NCBI GenBank assembly: GCA_005882155.1
Contig: VBCQ01000190.1
Span: 1-5,249 of the forward strand
Direction of reading: 5' to 3'
Length of the DNA stretch: 5,249 nucleotides
Source: Betaproteobacteria bacterium
Lineage (GTDB): Bacteria > Pseudomonadota > Gammaproteobacteria > Burkholderiales > Burkholderiaceae_C
This document shows, piece by piece, positions 1 to 5,249 of this stretch. The notes under the pieces were generated by a model that was given only the letters and a program-made list of their open reading frames with translations, was not told the origin of the DNA and did no database searches. The position numbers were made by a program, and so were the translations under genes. Numbering within the stretch: position 1 is the stretch's first letter; the number at the start of each line of letters is the position of its first letter.

Positions 1-1
1 C

Positions 2-1384
2 GAGTCGGTCGGCTCGTTCGCCGCCAACCTGCGCGGCTTCGAGCAGGTGCGCGACTTCATCGCATCGAGCACTGTCACCGCGCTGATCGACCTGCCGTTT
101 GCGCTGTTGTTCATCGGCGTGATGGCGTGGATCTCGCCGTGGCTCGCGCTGCCGGTGCTGCTCGCCTTCGGCGTCATCCTCGTTGTCGGCTATGTGCTGC
201 AGCAGCGCCTGCACGACCTGTCGCAGACGACCTACAAGGCGAGCGCGCTGCGCAACGCGACGCTGGTCGAGAGCTTGGGCGCGATCGAGACGATCAAGTC
301 GCAGGGCGCCGAGGGCGTCGTGCAGGCCAAGTGGGAGCGCACCAATGCCTTCCTCGCACGAACCAACGTCAAGATGCGCGCGCTGTCGTCGTCGGCGATG
401 TACAGCACGAACACGCTGACGCAGCTCGTCTCGGTGACCTTGATCGTCATCGGCGTCTACCTCATCAGCCAGAAAGAGCTGACGATGGGCGCGCTGATCG
501 CCGTCAGCATGCTGTCGTCGCGCGCGCTGTCGCCGGCCGGGCAGATCGTCGGCCTGCTGATGCAGTACCAGGGCGCGCGCACCGCGCTCGAGTCGCTCAA
601 CAAGATCATGGACAAGCCGGTCGAGCGGCCGGTCGGCGACAACTTCGTGCATCGAGCGCAGTTGCGCGGCGACATCGAGTTTCGCAACGTCAAGTTCGCG
701 TATCCGAATCGGCAGGACTCGGCGATCGAAGGCATGAGCTTCAAGATCAGCGCCGGCGAGCGTGTCGCGCTGATCGGCCGCGTCGGCTCGGGCAAGTCGA
801 CGATCGAGCGGCTGATCATGGGGCTGTATCAGCCGACCGACGGCGCGGTGCTGCTCGACGGCATCGACCTGCGCCAGCTCGACCCGGCCGACGTGCGACG
901 CAACTGCGCCTACGTTTCGCAGGATGTGACGCTCTTCTACGGCACGCTGCGCGAGAACATCGCGTTCGGACTGCCGTATGCCGACGATTCGGCCGTCGTC
1001 GCGGCGGCCGAAGTGGCCGGCATGACCGACTTCGTCAACCGCCATCCGCGCGGCTTCGACATGACGGTGGGCGAGCGCGGCGAGTCGCTGTCGGGCGGGC
1101 AGCGGCAGAGCGTGGGCCTCGCGCGCGCGGTGCTGCACAACGCACCGATCCTGCTGCTCGACGAGCCGACCAGCGCGATGGACTTCACCAGCGAATCGCA
1201 GATCACCGCGAGGGTCGCCGCCTTCGCGCAGAACAAGACCGTCGTGCTGGTGACGCACCGCACGTCGATGCTCGCGATGGTGACGCGGGTGATCGTCGTC
1301 GACGGCGGCAAGATCGTCGCCGACGGTCCGCGCGATCGGATCATGGAAGCGCTGGCCAATGGCCGGATAGCGCGCGCGGCATGA
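2..1384 (+). CDS. Type I secretion system ABC transporter (permease/ATPase), LapB-like, 5'-truncated by window edge
   Basis: This is the inner-membrane exporter ATPase of a type I secretion system, which uses ATP to drive a large unfolded substrate through the adaptor and an outer-membrane pore. The frame is open from base 2 (ESVGSFAANLRGFEQVRDF) and ends at TGA 1382-1384, giving 460 visible residues. The family is usually about 700 or more residues, so the N-terminus, including any C39-like domain and the first membrane segments, lies upstream. Visible are paired membrane segments at about 74-193 and 416-560, then a complete nucleotide-binding domain: A-loop Tyr (701-703), Walker A GRVGSGKST (776-802), Q-loop YVSQD (911-925), signature LSGGQ (1088-1102), Walker B ILLLDE (1148-1165), D-loop SAMD (1172-1183) and H-loop His (1256-1258). 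All ATPase motifs are intact. The LapB assignment rests on the nucleotide-binding domain style and on the downstream retention-module adhesin. The GTG at 47 is internal and is not the start. Confidence 0.95.
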   Translation, partial: ESVGSFAANLRGFEQVRDFIASSTVTALIDLPFALLFIGVMAWISPWLALPVLLAFGVILVVGYVLQQRLHDLSQTTYKASALRNATLVESLGAIETIKSQGAEGVVQAKWERTNAFLARTNVKMRALSSSAMYSTNTLTQLVSVTLIVIGVYLISQKELTMGALIAVSMLSSRALSPAGQIVGLLMQYQGARTALESLNKIMDKPVERPVGDNFVHRAQLRGDIEFRNVKFAYPNRQDSAIEGMSFKISAGERVALIGRVGSGKSTIERLIMGLYQPTDGAVLLDGIDLRQLDPADVRRNCAYVSQDVTLFYGTLRENIAFGLPYADDSAVVAAAEVAGMTDFVNRHPRGFDMTVGERGESLSGGQRQSVGLARAVLHNAPILLLDEPTSAMDFTSESQITARVAAFAQNKTVVLVTHRTSMLAMVTRVIVVDGGKIVADGPRDRIMEALANGRIARAA

Positions 1385-2679
1385 CGACGAGCACACCAAT
1401 TGCCCAACGTCTGCTCGGCCCCGCCGTGGCCGACGATGAAGCCAATCGCGCCGGTTTTCGCGCCTTCGAGCAAGAGGTCGACGAAGTGATGTCGCGCGGC
1501 AAGACACAGCGCGCGCAGCGGATCGTTCGCGCCGCGGTCGTCATCGTGCTGCTGCTGATCGTCTGGGCGTCGCTCGCGCATGTCGAGGAAGTCACACGCG
1601 GCGACGGCAGGGTGATTCCGTCCAAGCAATTGCAGGTCGTGCAGTCGCTCGACGGCGGTGTCGTCTCGGAGATCCTGGTGCAGGAAGGCCAGGTCGTCGA
1701 AGCCGTCCAGATGTTGTTGAAGATCGACGAGACGCCCGCCACGTCGGGCGTTCGCGAAAGCGCTGCGCAGGGCTTCGCGCTGCTGGCCAAGCAGGCACGC
1801 TTGCGCGCTCTCGCCGAAGGCTCGGCTTTTTCGCCACCGGCTCTGCGCAACGGCAACGACGCCGAGCAGAAACGTATCGTCGACGAAGAGCGGCGCTTGT
1901 ATGAAACGCGTCTGTCGGAGCTGAACACGCTGGTCGCGATCAACCAGCAGCAGCAGGAACTGGCGAAGACCAAGCCCTTGCTGGCCAGCGGCGCCGTGTC
2001 CGAAGTCGACATCCTTCGGCTCGAGCGCGAGGTGTCGAAGAGCCGCGGCGAGTCCGAGCAGGCGGGTGCGCAGATCGCGCGCGTGCAGGCCGCCATCGGC
2101 GAAGCGCAGCGCAAGATCCAGGAGACCGAGCTGACCTTCCGCAACGAGGCGCGCAAGGACATGGCCGACGTGATGGGCAAGCTCAACGCGCTCAACGAAG
2201 GCGCGGTGGCGCTCGCCGATCGCGTCGACAAATCGCAGGTGAAAAGCCCCGTGCGCGGCCGCGTGCAGCGCCTGCTCGCCAACACGGTCGGCGGCGTCGT
2301 GCAGCCGGGCAAGGACATCGTCGAGATCGTTCCGCTCGACGACAACCTCGTGCTCGAGGCCAAGGTGCAGCCGAAGGACATCGCGTTCATCCGCCCCGGT
2401 CAGGACGCGACGGTGAAGTTCACCGCCTACGATTTCTCGATCTACGGCGGCCTCGCCGCCAAGGTCGAGAACATCAGTCCCGACACCGTCGTCGACGAAC
2501 GCGGCAACGCCTTCTATCTCGTGCGCGTTCGCACGTCGCAAACGCGCTTCAGCGAAAAGATGCCGGTCATCCCCGGCATGACCGCCGAAGTCGACGTGCT
2601 GACCGGCCGCAAGACCGTGATGGCCTATCTGCTGAAGCCGGTACTGAAAGCCAAGGCGTACGCACTTCGCGAGCGCTGA
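1381..2679 (+). CDS. HlyD-family type I secretion periplasmic adaptor (membrane fusion protein), LapC-like
   Basis: The product is a 432-residue adaptor that links the inner-membrane ABC exporter to a TolC-like outer-membrane channel; this is a usual length for type I adaptors. Visible parts in order are a cytoplasmic N-terminus (1-47); one membrane anchor (about 48-66, RIVRAAVVIVLLLIVWASLA); the first lipoyl/barrel-sandwich half (about 74-118, with VVQSLDGGVVSEILVQEGQVV); a long Gln/Glu/Lys/Arg-rich alpha-helical hairpin (about 122-285); the second lipoyl half (about 287-318, KSPVRGRVQ); and a beta-barrel ending in the HlyD-type segment IPGMTAEVDVLTG (397-409) and a hydrophobic/basic tail ending in LLKPVLKAK. 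The start is the ATG that overlaps the transporter stop (ATGA at 1381-1384). No good Shine-Dalgarno precedes it, so translational coupling is likely. The frame stays open upstream into the transporter gene, but that part reads as Arg/Ala-rich nonsense and is a shadow. Confidence 0.95.
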   Translation: MTTSTPIAQRLLGPAVADDEANRAGFRAFEQEVDEVMSRGKTQRAQRIVRAAVVIVLLLIVWASLAHVEEVTRGDGRVIPSKQLQVVQSLDGGVVSEILVQEGQVVEAVQMLLKIDETPATSGVRESAAQGFALLAKQARLRALAEGSAFSPPALRNGNDAEQKRIVDEERRLYETRLSELNTLVAINQQQQELAKTKPLLASGAVSEVDILRLEREVSKSRGESEQAGAQIARVQAAIGEAQRKIQETELTFRNEARKDMADVMGKLNALNEGAVALADRVDKSQVKSPVRGRVQRLLANTVGGVVQPGKDIVEIVPLDDNLVLEAKVQPKDIAFIRPGQDATVKFTAYDFSIYGGLAAKVENISPDTVVDERGNAFYLVRVRTSQTRFSEKMPVIPGMTAEVDVLTGRKTVMAYLLKPVLKAKAYALRER

Positions 2680-2797
2680 AAGTTTCCTCTCAAGTTCCTT
2701 TCGACGCGGCCGACAACTGCGATACGGGTGATCGCGCCTTGCGCCCTTCAACGCGCCAAGGCCGCATGCCAACGATTTCCTTATCGATGCACACGCG

Positions 2798-2828
2798 CGA
2801 TGTTTCGGTGATTGAGTTCACGAAATCG
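2798..2828. repeat. Imperfect inverted repeat upstream of the adhesin gene (candidate operator or RNA hairpin)
   Basis: The arm TTTCGGTGA (2803-2811) is complementary to TCACGAAA (2818-2825) apart from one extra G, with a 6-base spacer TTGAGT. The pairing can be extended outward by CGA (2798-2800) with TCG (2826-2828) if two bases bulge. It lies in the A+T-rich part of the intergenic region and surrounds the -35-like TTGAGT. It could bind a dimeric regulator or form an RNA hairpin. No T run follows it, so it is not a standard terminator. The role is inference. Confidence 0.35.
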
Positions 2829-2882
2829 CACGGCGTTGGTCTGCATAAGAAATGTGTCCAAACGTTATTCTCGAATCCGTCG

Positions 2883-2903
2883 CGCCCGCGTAGTCGACGG
2901 GCG
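2883..2903 (+). other. Short GC hairpin in the adhesin leader
   Basis: CGCCCG (2883-2888) pairs perfectly with CGGGCG (2898-2903) around a 9-base loop, ending 11 bases before the Shine-Dalgarno. In a high-GC genome a 6-bp stem can occur by chance. It does not cover the ribosome binding site, so any effect on translation or mRNA stability is speculative. Confidence 0.3.
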
Positions 2904-2914
2904 ATTTAACTCAC

Positions 2915-2918
2915 AAGG
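2915..2918 (+). promoter_or_regulatory. Ribosome binding site of the adhesin gene
   Basis: AAGG lies six bases before the ATG at 2925, a good Shine-Dalgarno distance. An in-frame TAA at 2907-2909 just upstream excludes any longer N-terminus, so together they fix the adhesin start. Confidence 0.7.
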
Positions 2919-2924
2919 TTTTCC

Positions 2925-3254
2925 ATGCCCACGCTTTTGCAAACCACGCACGGAAGAGTCACTGCCTTGTGGGGCTCCGCACTGATTCGAGGTGCCGGCG
3001 GCAAGATGCATGCGCTGAAAGTCGGCGACATCGTCAATCGCGGTGATGTGATCCTCACGACGCAGGACGGCATCGTCGAACTCGCACCCGAGCGCGGCAC
3101 CGGCGTCGCGACGACATCGCCGAACGATGTCGACCGTGTGATCACCGGCCTGAATGAAAGCAACCCAAGCGATGCGCCTGCCGCCGTGTTGGGCGGCGAC
3201 GGCGCGGGTGACTTGACACCGGGACTTCGCGTCGACCGCGTCGTCGAATCCATC
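2925..3254 (+). other. Retention module (N-terminal outer-membrane anchor domain) of the adhesin
   Basis: This covers residues 1-110. In LapA and MapA of Pseudomonas the folded retention module jams in the outer-membrane pore during export and tethers the adhesin. Seen here are a short beta-rich domain with the hallmark GRVTALWGSALIRGAGG, KVGDIVNRGDVI and DGIVELAPERG segments, followed by the dialanine region and the conserved GLRVDRVVE tail. Nine of the fourteen Lys/Arg residues in the visible protein fall in this domain (K27, K32 and seven Arg), in contrast with the acidic repeats that follow. Confidence 0.85.
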
Positions 3255-5249
3255 AACAGCGCTGCGTTGACGCAGAGTTCGCCGGCGCTCAATGGCCCTA
3301 TTGCCGCGGCCTTCAACAACAACCTCGGCGCGCCGGAAAATCTCAACCCGCCGGCCGCGCCCGGCGTCGTCAACATCGCGCCGAGCGGCACGGCCGTTGC
3401 GGTCAGCGGACTCGAGGACTCGACGCTCCCAGTCACGCTGGCCGGTCACGATCCCGACGGCAGCATCGTCGCCGTCACCGTCACCACGATCCCCGCCGGC
3501 AGCCAGTTGCTGCTCGCCGATGGCGTCACGCCGGTCGTCGTCGGCCAAGCGCTGACACCGGCACAAGCCGGCAACCTGCTGTTCAAGCCCGGGCCCGATT
3601 TCAACGGCAGCACCGCCATCACGTTCACCGTGACCGACGACGCGGGTGCCGTGTCGGGCTCGACCAGCGTGAGCTTCAACGTCATCGCGGTCAACGATGC
3701 ACCGATCGGCGTGGCCGATGCCGCGAGCGTCGTCGAAGACACTCCACTCTCGGGCAACGTCATCGTCAACGACGTCGATGTCGACGGCCCCGCGCTGAGC
3801 GTCACGAGCTTCAGCGTCGCCGGCGCCAGCCACGCCGCGGGCACCACTGCCGACCTGCCCGGCATCGGCACGCTGCTGATCAACGCCGACGGCAGCTATC
3901 AATTCACGCCCGCGGCAAACTACAACGGACCCGTGCCGGTCGCGACTTACACCGTGACCGACGGCCTGCTGATGTCGAGCGCAACGCTGAGCTTGAGCGT
4001 GTCCGCGGTCAACGATGCGCCGCTCGCGATCAACGACCTCGCGTCGACGCCGATCAACACCCCCGTCAGCATCGCCGTGCTGGCCAACGATTCCGATGTC
4101 GAGGGCGACGCGTTGACGCTTGCGAGCGCGGCACTCGTCAACCCCGCACAAGGCAGCGTGACGGTCAATGCCAACGGCACGATCAGCTTCACGCCGGCGG
4201 CGGACTTCAGCGGCAGCGCACAGATCAACTACAGCGTCGTCGATTCGCACGGCGCGAGCTCGACGGCGAGCGTGACGGTCAATGTCGGCAACAACACGTC
4301 GCCGACCGGCACCGACAGTTCCGGCTCGCTGGCCGAAGACACGAGCTACACGCTCGACGCGGCGGACTTCGGCTTCGCCGACGCCGACGCGGGGCAGACC
4401 TTCGCCAACGTTCGCATCGACAGCTTGCCGCTCGTCGGTACACTGCAGCTCAACGGCACGCCGGTGTCGGCCGGCGTCGTGATCTCGGCCGCTGACATCG
4501 CTTTGGGCAAGCTGATGTTTGTGCCGCTCGCCGATGGCAACGGCGCGCCGTACGCGTCGCTGAGCTTCAGCGTGCAAGACAGCGCCGGCGCCTTCGCCGC
4601 ATCGCCCAACACATTGACGCTCGATGTGACGCCGGTCAATGACGCACCGGTCGCGCTGGCCGACAGCACGTCGACGCCGATCAATACCGCCGTCAACATC
4701 AGCGTGCTGGCGAACGACAGCGATGTTGACGGCGATGCGCTCAGCGTGAGCGGCGCGAGCGTCAACGCTGCGCAAGGCAGCGTCAGCGTCAACCCCGACG
4801 GCACGCTGAACTTCACGCCGGCCGCGAACTTCAGCGGTGCAGCATCGATCAGCTACACGCTCAGCGACGGCCATGGCGGCTCGGCCATCGGCACGCTCAG
4901 CGTCAACGTCGGCGCCAACACGCCACCCGCCGGCGCGGACGCGACCGTCACGATTTCCGAAGACACGAGCAAGACCTTCAGCGCTGCGGACTTCGGCTTC
5001 GCTGATGCCGATGCGGGTCAGTCGCTTGCCGCGGTTCGCATCGACTCATTGCCTGGCGCAGGCGCATTGACGCTCAACGGCGTCGCAGTCGCAGCCGGCC
5101 AGGTCGTCGCTGCATCCGACATCGCCGGCCTCGTCTTCGCGCCGGCGGCCGATGCCAGCGGCAACGGCTACGCGAGCTTCAGCTTCTCGGTGCAGGACAG
5201 CGCCGGCGCGTTTGATGCCACGCCGAACGCGATCACGATCAACGTGACG
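2925..5249 (+). CDS. Retention-module-containing giant adhesin (LapA-like, type I secreted), 3'-truncated by window edge
   Basis: A single frame of 775 codons is open from ATG 2925 to the window end with no stop. The first ~110 residues match the LapA-type retention module: a small beta-rich domain starting MPTLLQTTHGRVTALWGSAL, then LKVGDIVNRGDVIL, the dialanine site PAAV (residues 85-88), and GLRVDRVVESI. There is no Sec signal peptide, as expected for type I secretion. A Pro/Asn-rich linker (about 111-149) leads into beta-sandwich units joined by NDAP motifs (residues 257, 363, 572): one Ig-/cadherin-like unit, one VCBS-like unit, then two copies of a tandem-95 plus cadherin-like pair. Acidic DxDxDG loops suggest calcium binding. 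The visible part has no Cys, one Trp and very few Lys/Arg after residue 110. No RTX nonapeptides are visible; in this family they lie near the C-terminus with the secretion signal, beyond the window. The preceding exporter genes fit a role as their substrate in surface attachment or biofilm formation; the ligand is unknown. Confidence 0.93.
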   Translation, partial: MPTLLQTTHGRVTALWGSALIRGAGGKMHALKVGDIVNRGDVILTTQDGIVELAPERGTGVATTSPNDVDRVITGLNESNPSDAPAAVLGGDGAGDLTPGLRVDRVVESINSAALTQSSPALNGPIAAAFNNNLGAPENLNPPAAPGVVNIAPSGTAVAVSGLEDSTLPVTLAGHDPDGSIVAVTVTTIPAGSQLLLADGVTPVVVGQALTPAQAGNLLFKPGPDFNGSTAITFTVTDDAGAVSGSTSVSFNVIAVNDAPIGVADAASVVEDTPLSGNVIVNDVDVDGPALSVTSFSVAGASHAAGTTADLPGIGTLLINADGSYQFTPAANYNGPVPVATYTVTDGLLMSSATLSLSVSAVNDAPLAINDLASTPINTPVSIAVLANDSDVEGDALTLASAALVNPAQGSVTVNANGTISFTPAADFSGSAQINYSVVDSHGASSTASVTVNVGNNTSPTGTDSSGSLAEDTSYTLDAADFGFADADAGQTFANVRIDSLPLVGTLQLNGTPVSAGVVISAADIALGKLMFVPLADGNGAPYASLSFSVQDSAGAFAASPNTLTLDVTPVNDAPVALADSTSTPINTAVNISVLANDSDVDGDALSVSGASVNAAQGSVSVNPDGTLNFTPAANFSGAASISYTLSDGHGGSAIGTLSVNVGANTPPAGADATVTISEDTSKTFSAADFGFADADAGQSLAAVRIDSLPGAGALTLNGVAVAAGQVVAASDIAGLVFAPAADASGNGYASFSFSVQDSAGAFDATPNAITINVT
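3177..3188 (+). other. Predicted LapG protease cleavage site (dialanine motif PAAV) in the adhesin
   Basis: Residues 85-88 read P-A-A-V and are followed by a Gly/Asp-rich stretch (LGGDGAGD) and GLRVDRVVE, the same arrangement as around the TAAG site of Pseudomonas LapA, where the periplasmic cysteine protease LapG cuts at the two alanines. The pattern [T/A/P]AA[G/V], recalled from the LapA literature, is satisfied. The placement is strong; actual cleavage is inference, because no lapG or lapD is in the window. Confidence 0.65.
3372..3692 (+). repeat. Adhesin extension unit A: Ig-/cadherin-like beta-sandwich domain
   Basis: Residues 150-256. The unit has the layout LEDSTLPVTLAGHDPDGS, then a central TLPAG-like segment (TTIPAGSQLLLADG), then PDFNGSTAITFTVTDDAGAVSG, ending at the linker AVNDAP. 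This is typical of about 100-residue Ig-/cadherin-like repeats of giant adhesins. It has no second close copy in the window, so it may be a one-off cap next to the linker. Confidence 0.7.
3693..4010 (+). repeat. Adhesin extension unit B: VCBS-like domain
   Basis: Residues 257-362, from NDAPIGVADAASVVEDTPLSG through NDVDVDGPALSV and LLINADGSYQFTPAANYNG to YTVTDG, closing at AVNDAP. The order (VxEDTPLSGNV, DVDVDG, GxLLINADGSYxFTP, YTVTDG) is that of VCBS repeats found in Vibrio, Colwellia, Bradyrhizobium and other surface proteins. It is longer between DVDVDG and the INADG turn than the tandem-95 units downstream. Confidence 0.75.
4011..4637 (+). repeat. Composite adhesin repeat, copy 1 (tandem-95 unit plus cadherin-like ADFGF unit)
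   Basis: Residues 363-571 (627 bases). The first half is a tandem-95 type domain (NDAP, STPINTPVSIAVLANDSDVEGD, NANGTISFTPAADFSG, YSVVDSHGASSTA). The second half, starting around EDTSYTLDAADFGFADADAG (471-490), carries RIDSLPLVGTLQLNG and SLSFSVQDSAGAFAASPN and ends at PVNDAP. Both halves recur in the same order in the following copy. Confidence 0.8.
4638..5249 (+). repeat. Composite adhesin repeat, copy 2 (cut by window edge)
   Basis: Residues 572-775. The same two-domain order as copy 1: NDAP, STPINTAVNISVLANDSDVDGD, NPDGTLNFTPAANFSG, then EDTSKTFSAADFGFADADAG, RIDSLPGAGALTLNG and SFSFSVQDSAGAFDATPN. A hand alignment gives roughly 60 percent amino-acid identity with copy 1, with small gaps of one and two residues. 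The window stops in the terminal strand (INVT), where copy 1 continues into PVNDAP, so a further unit probably begins just outside. Confidence 0.8.

Larger units (their letters stand above)
2680..2924 (+). promoter_or_regulatory. Intergenic region / probable 5' control region of the adhesin gene
   Basis: These 245 bases separate the adaptor stop codon from the adhesin start, in contrast with the overlap between the two secretion genes, so the adhesin probably has its own promoter. The stretch from about 2780 to 2880 is clearly more A+T-rich than the coding sequence. I could not find a -35/-10 pair with good spacing. TTGAGT (2812-2817) resembles a -35 box and TATTCT (2866-2871) a -10 box, but they are too far apart to work together. 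No convincing rho-independent terminator (a GC stem followed by a T run) follows the adaptor gene, so read-through transcription is also possible. No tRNA, small ORF or mobile-element end was seen. Confidence 0.35.

Noticed and set aside
127..1380. Long + strand frame running through the transporter gene and continuing into the adaptor frame
   Set aside because: Before 1381 the translation is Arg/Ala/Asp-rich low-complexity nonsense in another frame of a clear ABC ATPase; only the part from 1381 is real.
2680..2702. Near-direct repeat AAGTTTCCTCTC / AAGTTCCTTTC just after the adaptor stop
   Set aside because: It is short and imperfect, with only two copies and no known role; probably chance in a pyrimidine-rich patch.
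2706..2765. GCGGCC / GGCCGC complementary pair after the adaptor gene as a terminator
   Set aside because: The 48-base loop and the absence of a T run make a rho-independent terminator unlikely; short GC matches are expected by chance.
937..2772. 611-codon antisense ORF over the transporter and adaptor genes
   Set aside because: Composition (His/Arg/Leu/Ala-rich, no domain pattern) is typical of the reverse complement of GC-rich coding sequence; both sense genes are unambiguous.
2832..2845. Possible sigma-54 promoter (GGCGTTGGTCTGC)
   Set aside because: The GG and GC elements are 9 bases apart instead of the required 10, and the flanking bases match poorly.
4346..4816. Antisense ORFs rich in Ser/Thr/Leu/Ala over the adhesin repeats (also 3446-3883 and 3947-4228)
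   Set aside because: Reverse-strand reading of GTC/AGC/GCG-rich repeat codons gives such sequences; there are no start signals or domains.
2865..4874. 669-codon antisense ORF over the adhesin
   Set aside because: It is an Arg/Val/Asp-rich shadow with repetition that mirrors the sense repeats; the sense frame has a retention module, recognisable domains and a proper ribosome binding site.
3372..5249. The repeated DNA as a CRISPR array or mobile element
   Set aside because: The repeats are in-frame protein domains about 100 residues long with diverged DNA, not short identical repeats with spacers; no terminal inverted repeats or transposase.

Overview
The window comes from a high-GC (by eye, mid-60s percent) Gram-negative bacterium. 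The gene content and the style of the proteins best fit a betaproteobacterium of the Burkholderiales, but that is an inference from family resemblance, because no rRNA or marker gene is present. All three genes lie on the + strand and form one recognisable module: a LapBC-like type I secretion system followed by its probable giant surface adhesin.

Layout. Positions 2-1384 hold the C-terminal part of a type I secretion ABC transporter (LapB-like), which runs off the left edge; the last membrane segments and a complete nucleotide-binding domain are visible. Positions 1381-2679 hold a complete HlyD-family periplasmic adaptor (LapC-like), joined to the transporter gene by an ATGA stop/start overlap. 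Positions 2680-2924 are a 245-base intergenic region, more A+T-rich in its second half. It carries an imperfect inverted repeat, a short GC hairpin and a good ribosome binding site. From 2925 to the right edge a single open frame encodes the first 775 residues of a retention-module adhesin: an N-terminal LapA-type retention module with a PAAV dialanine motif, a short linker, then immunoglobulin-/cadherin-like and VCBS/tandem-95 type beta-sandwich repeats. The last two repeats form a composite unit of about 209 residues that is present twice.

How the genes work together. In the LapA paradigm the ABC protein and the HlyD adaptor, with a TolC-like outer membrane protein (LapE, not in this window), export the adhesin C-terminus first. 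The folded N-terminal retention module plugs the outer membrane pore and holds the adhesin on the cell surface until the periplasmic protease LapG cuts at the dialanine site. LapG is in turn controlled by the c-di-GMP receptor LapD. The exporter, the adaptor and the retention-module substrate are seen here; the outer membrane pore, LapG and LapD are not.

Nothing in the window requires a wholly new system. The points worth following are the non-canonical dialanine site, the composite repeat architecture of an adhesin whose end lies outside the window, and the structured leader in front of the adhesin gene. The long antisense and out-of-frame ORFs over all three genes are GC-driven shadows and are not annotated.
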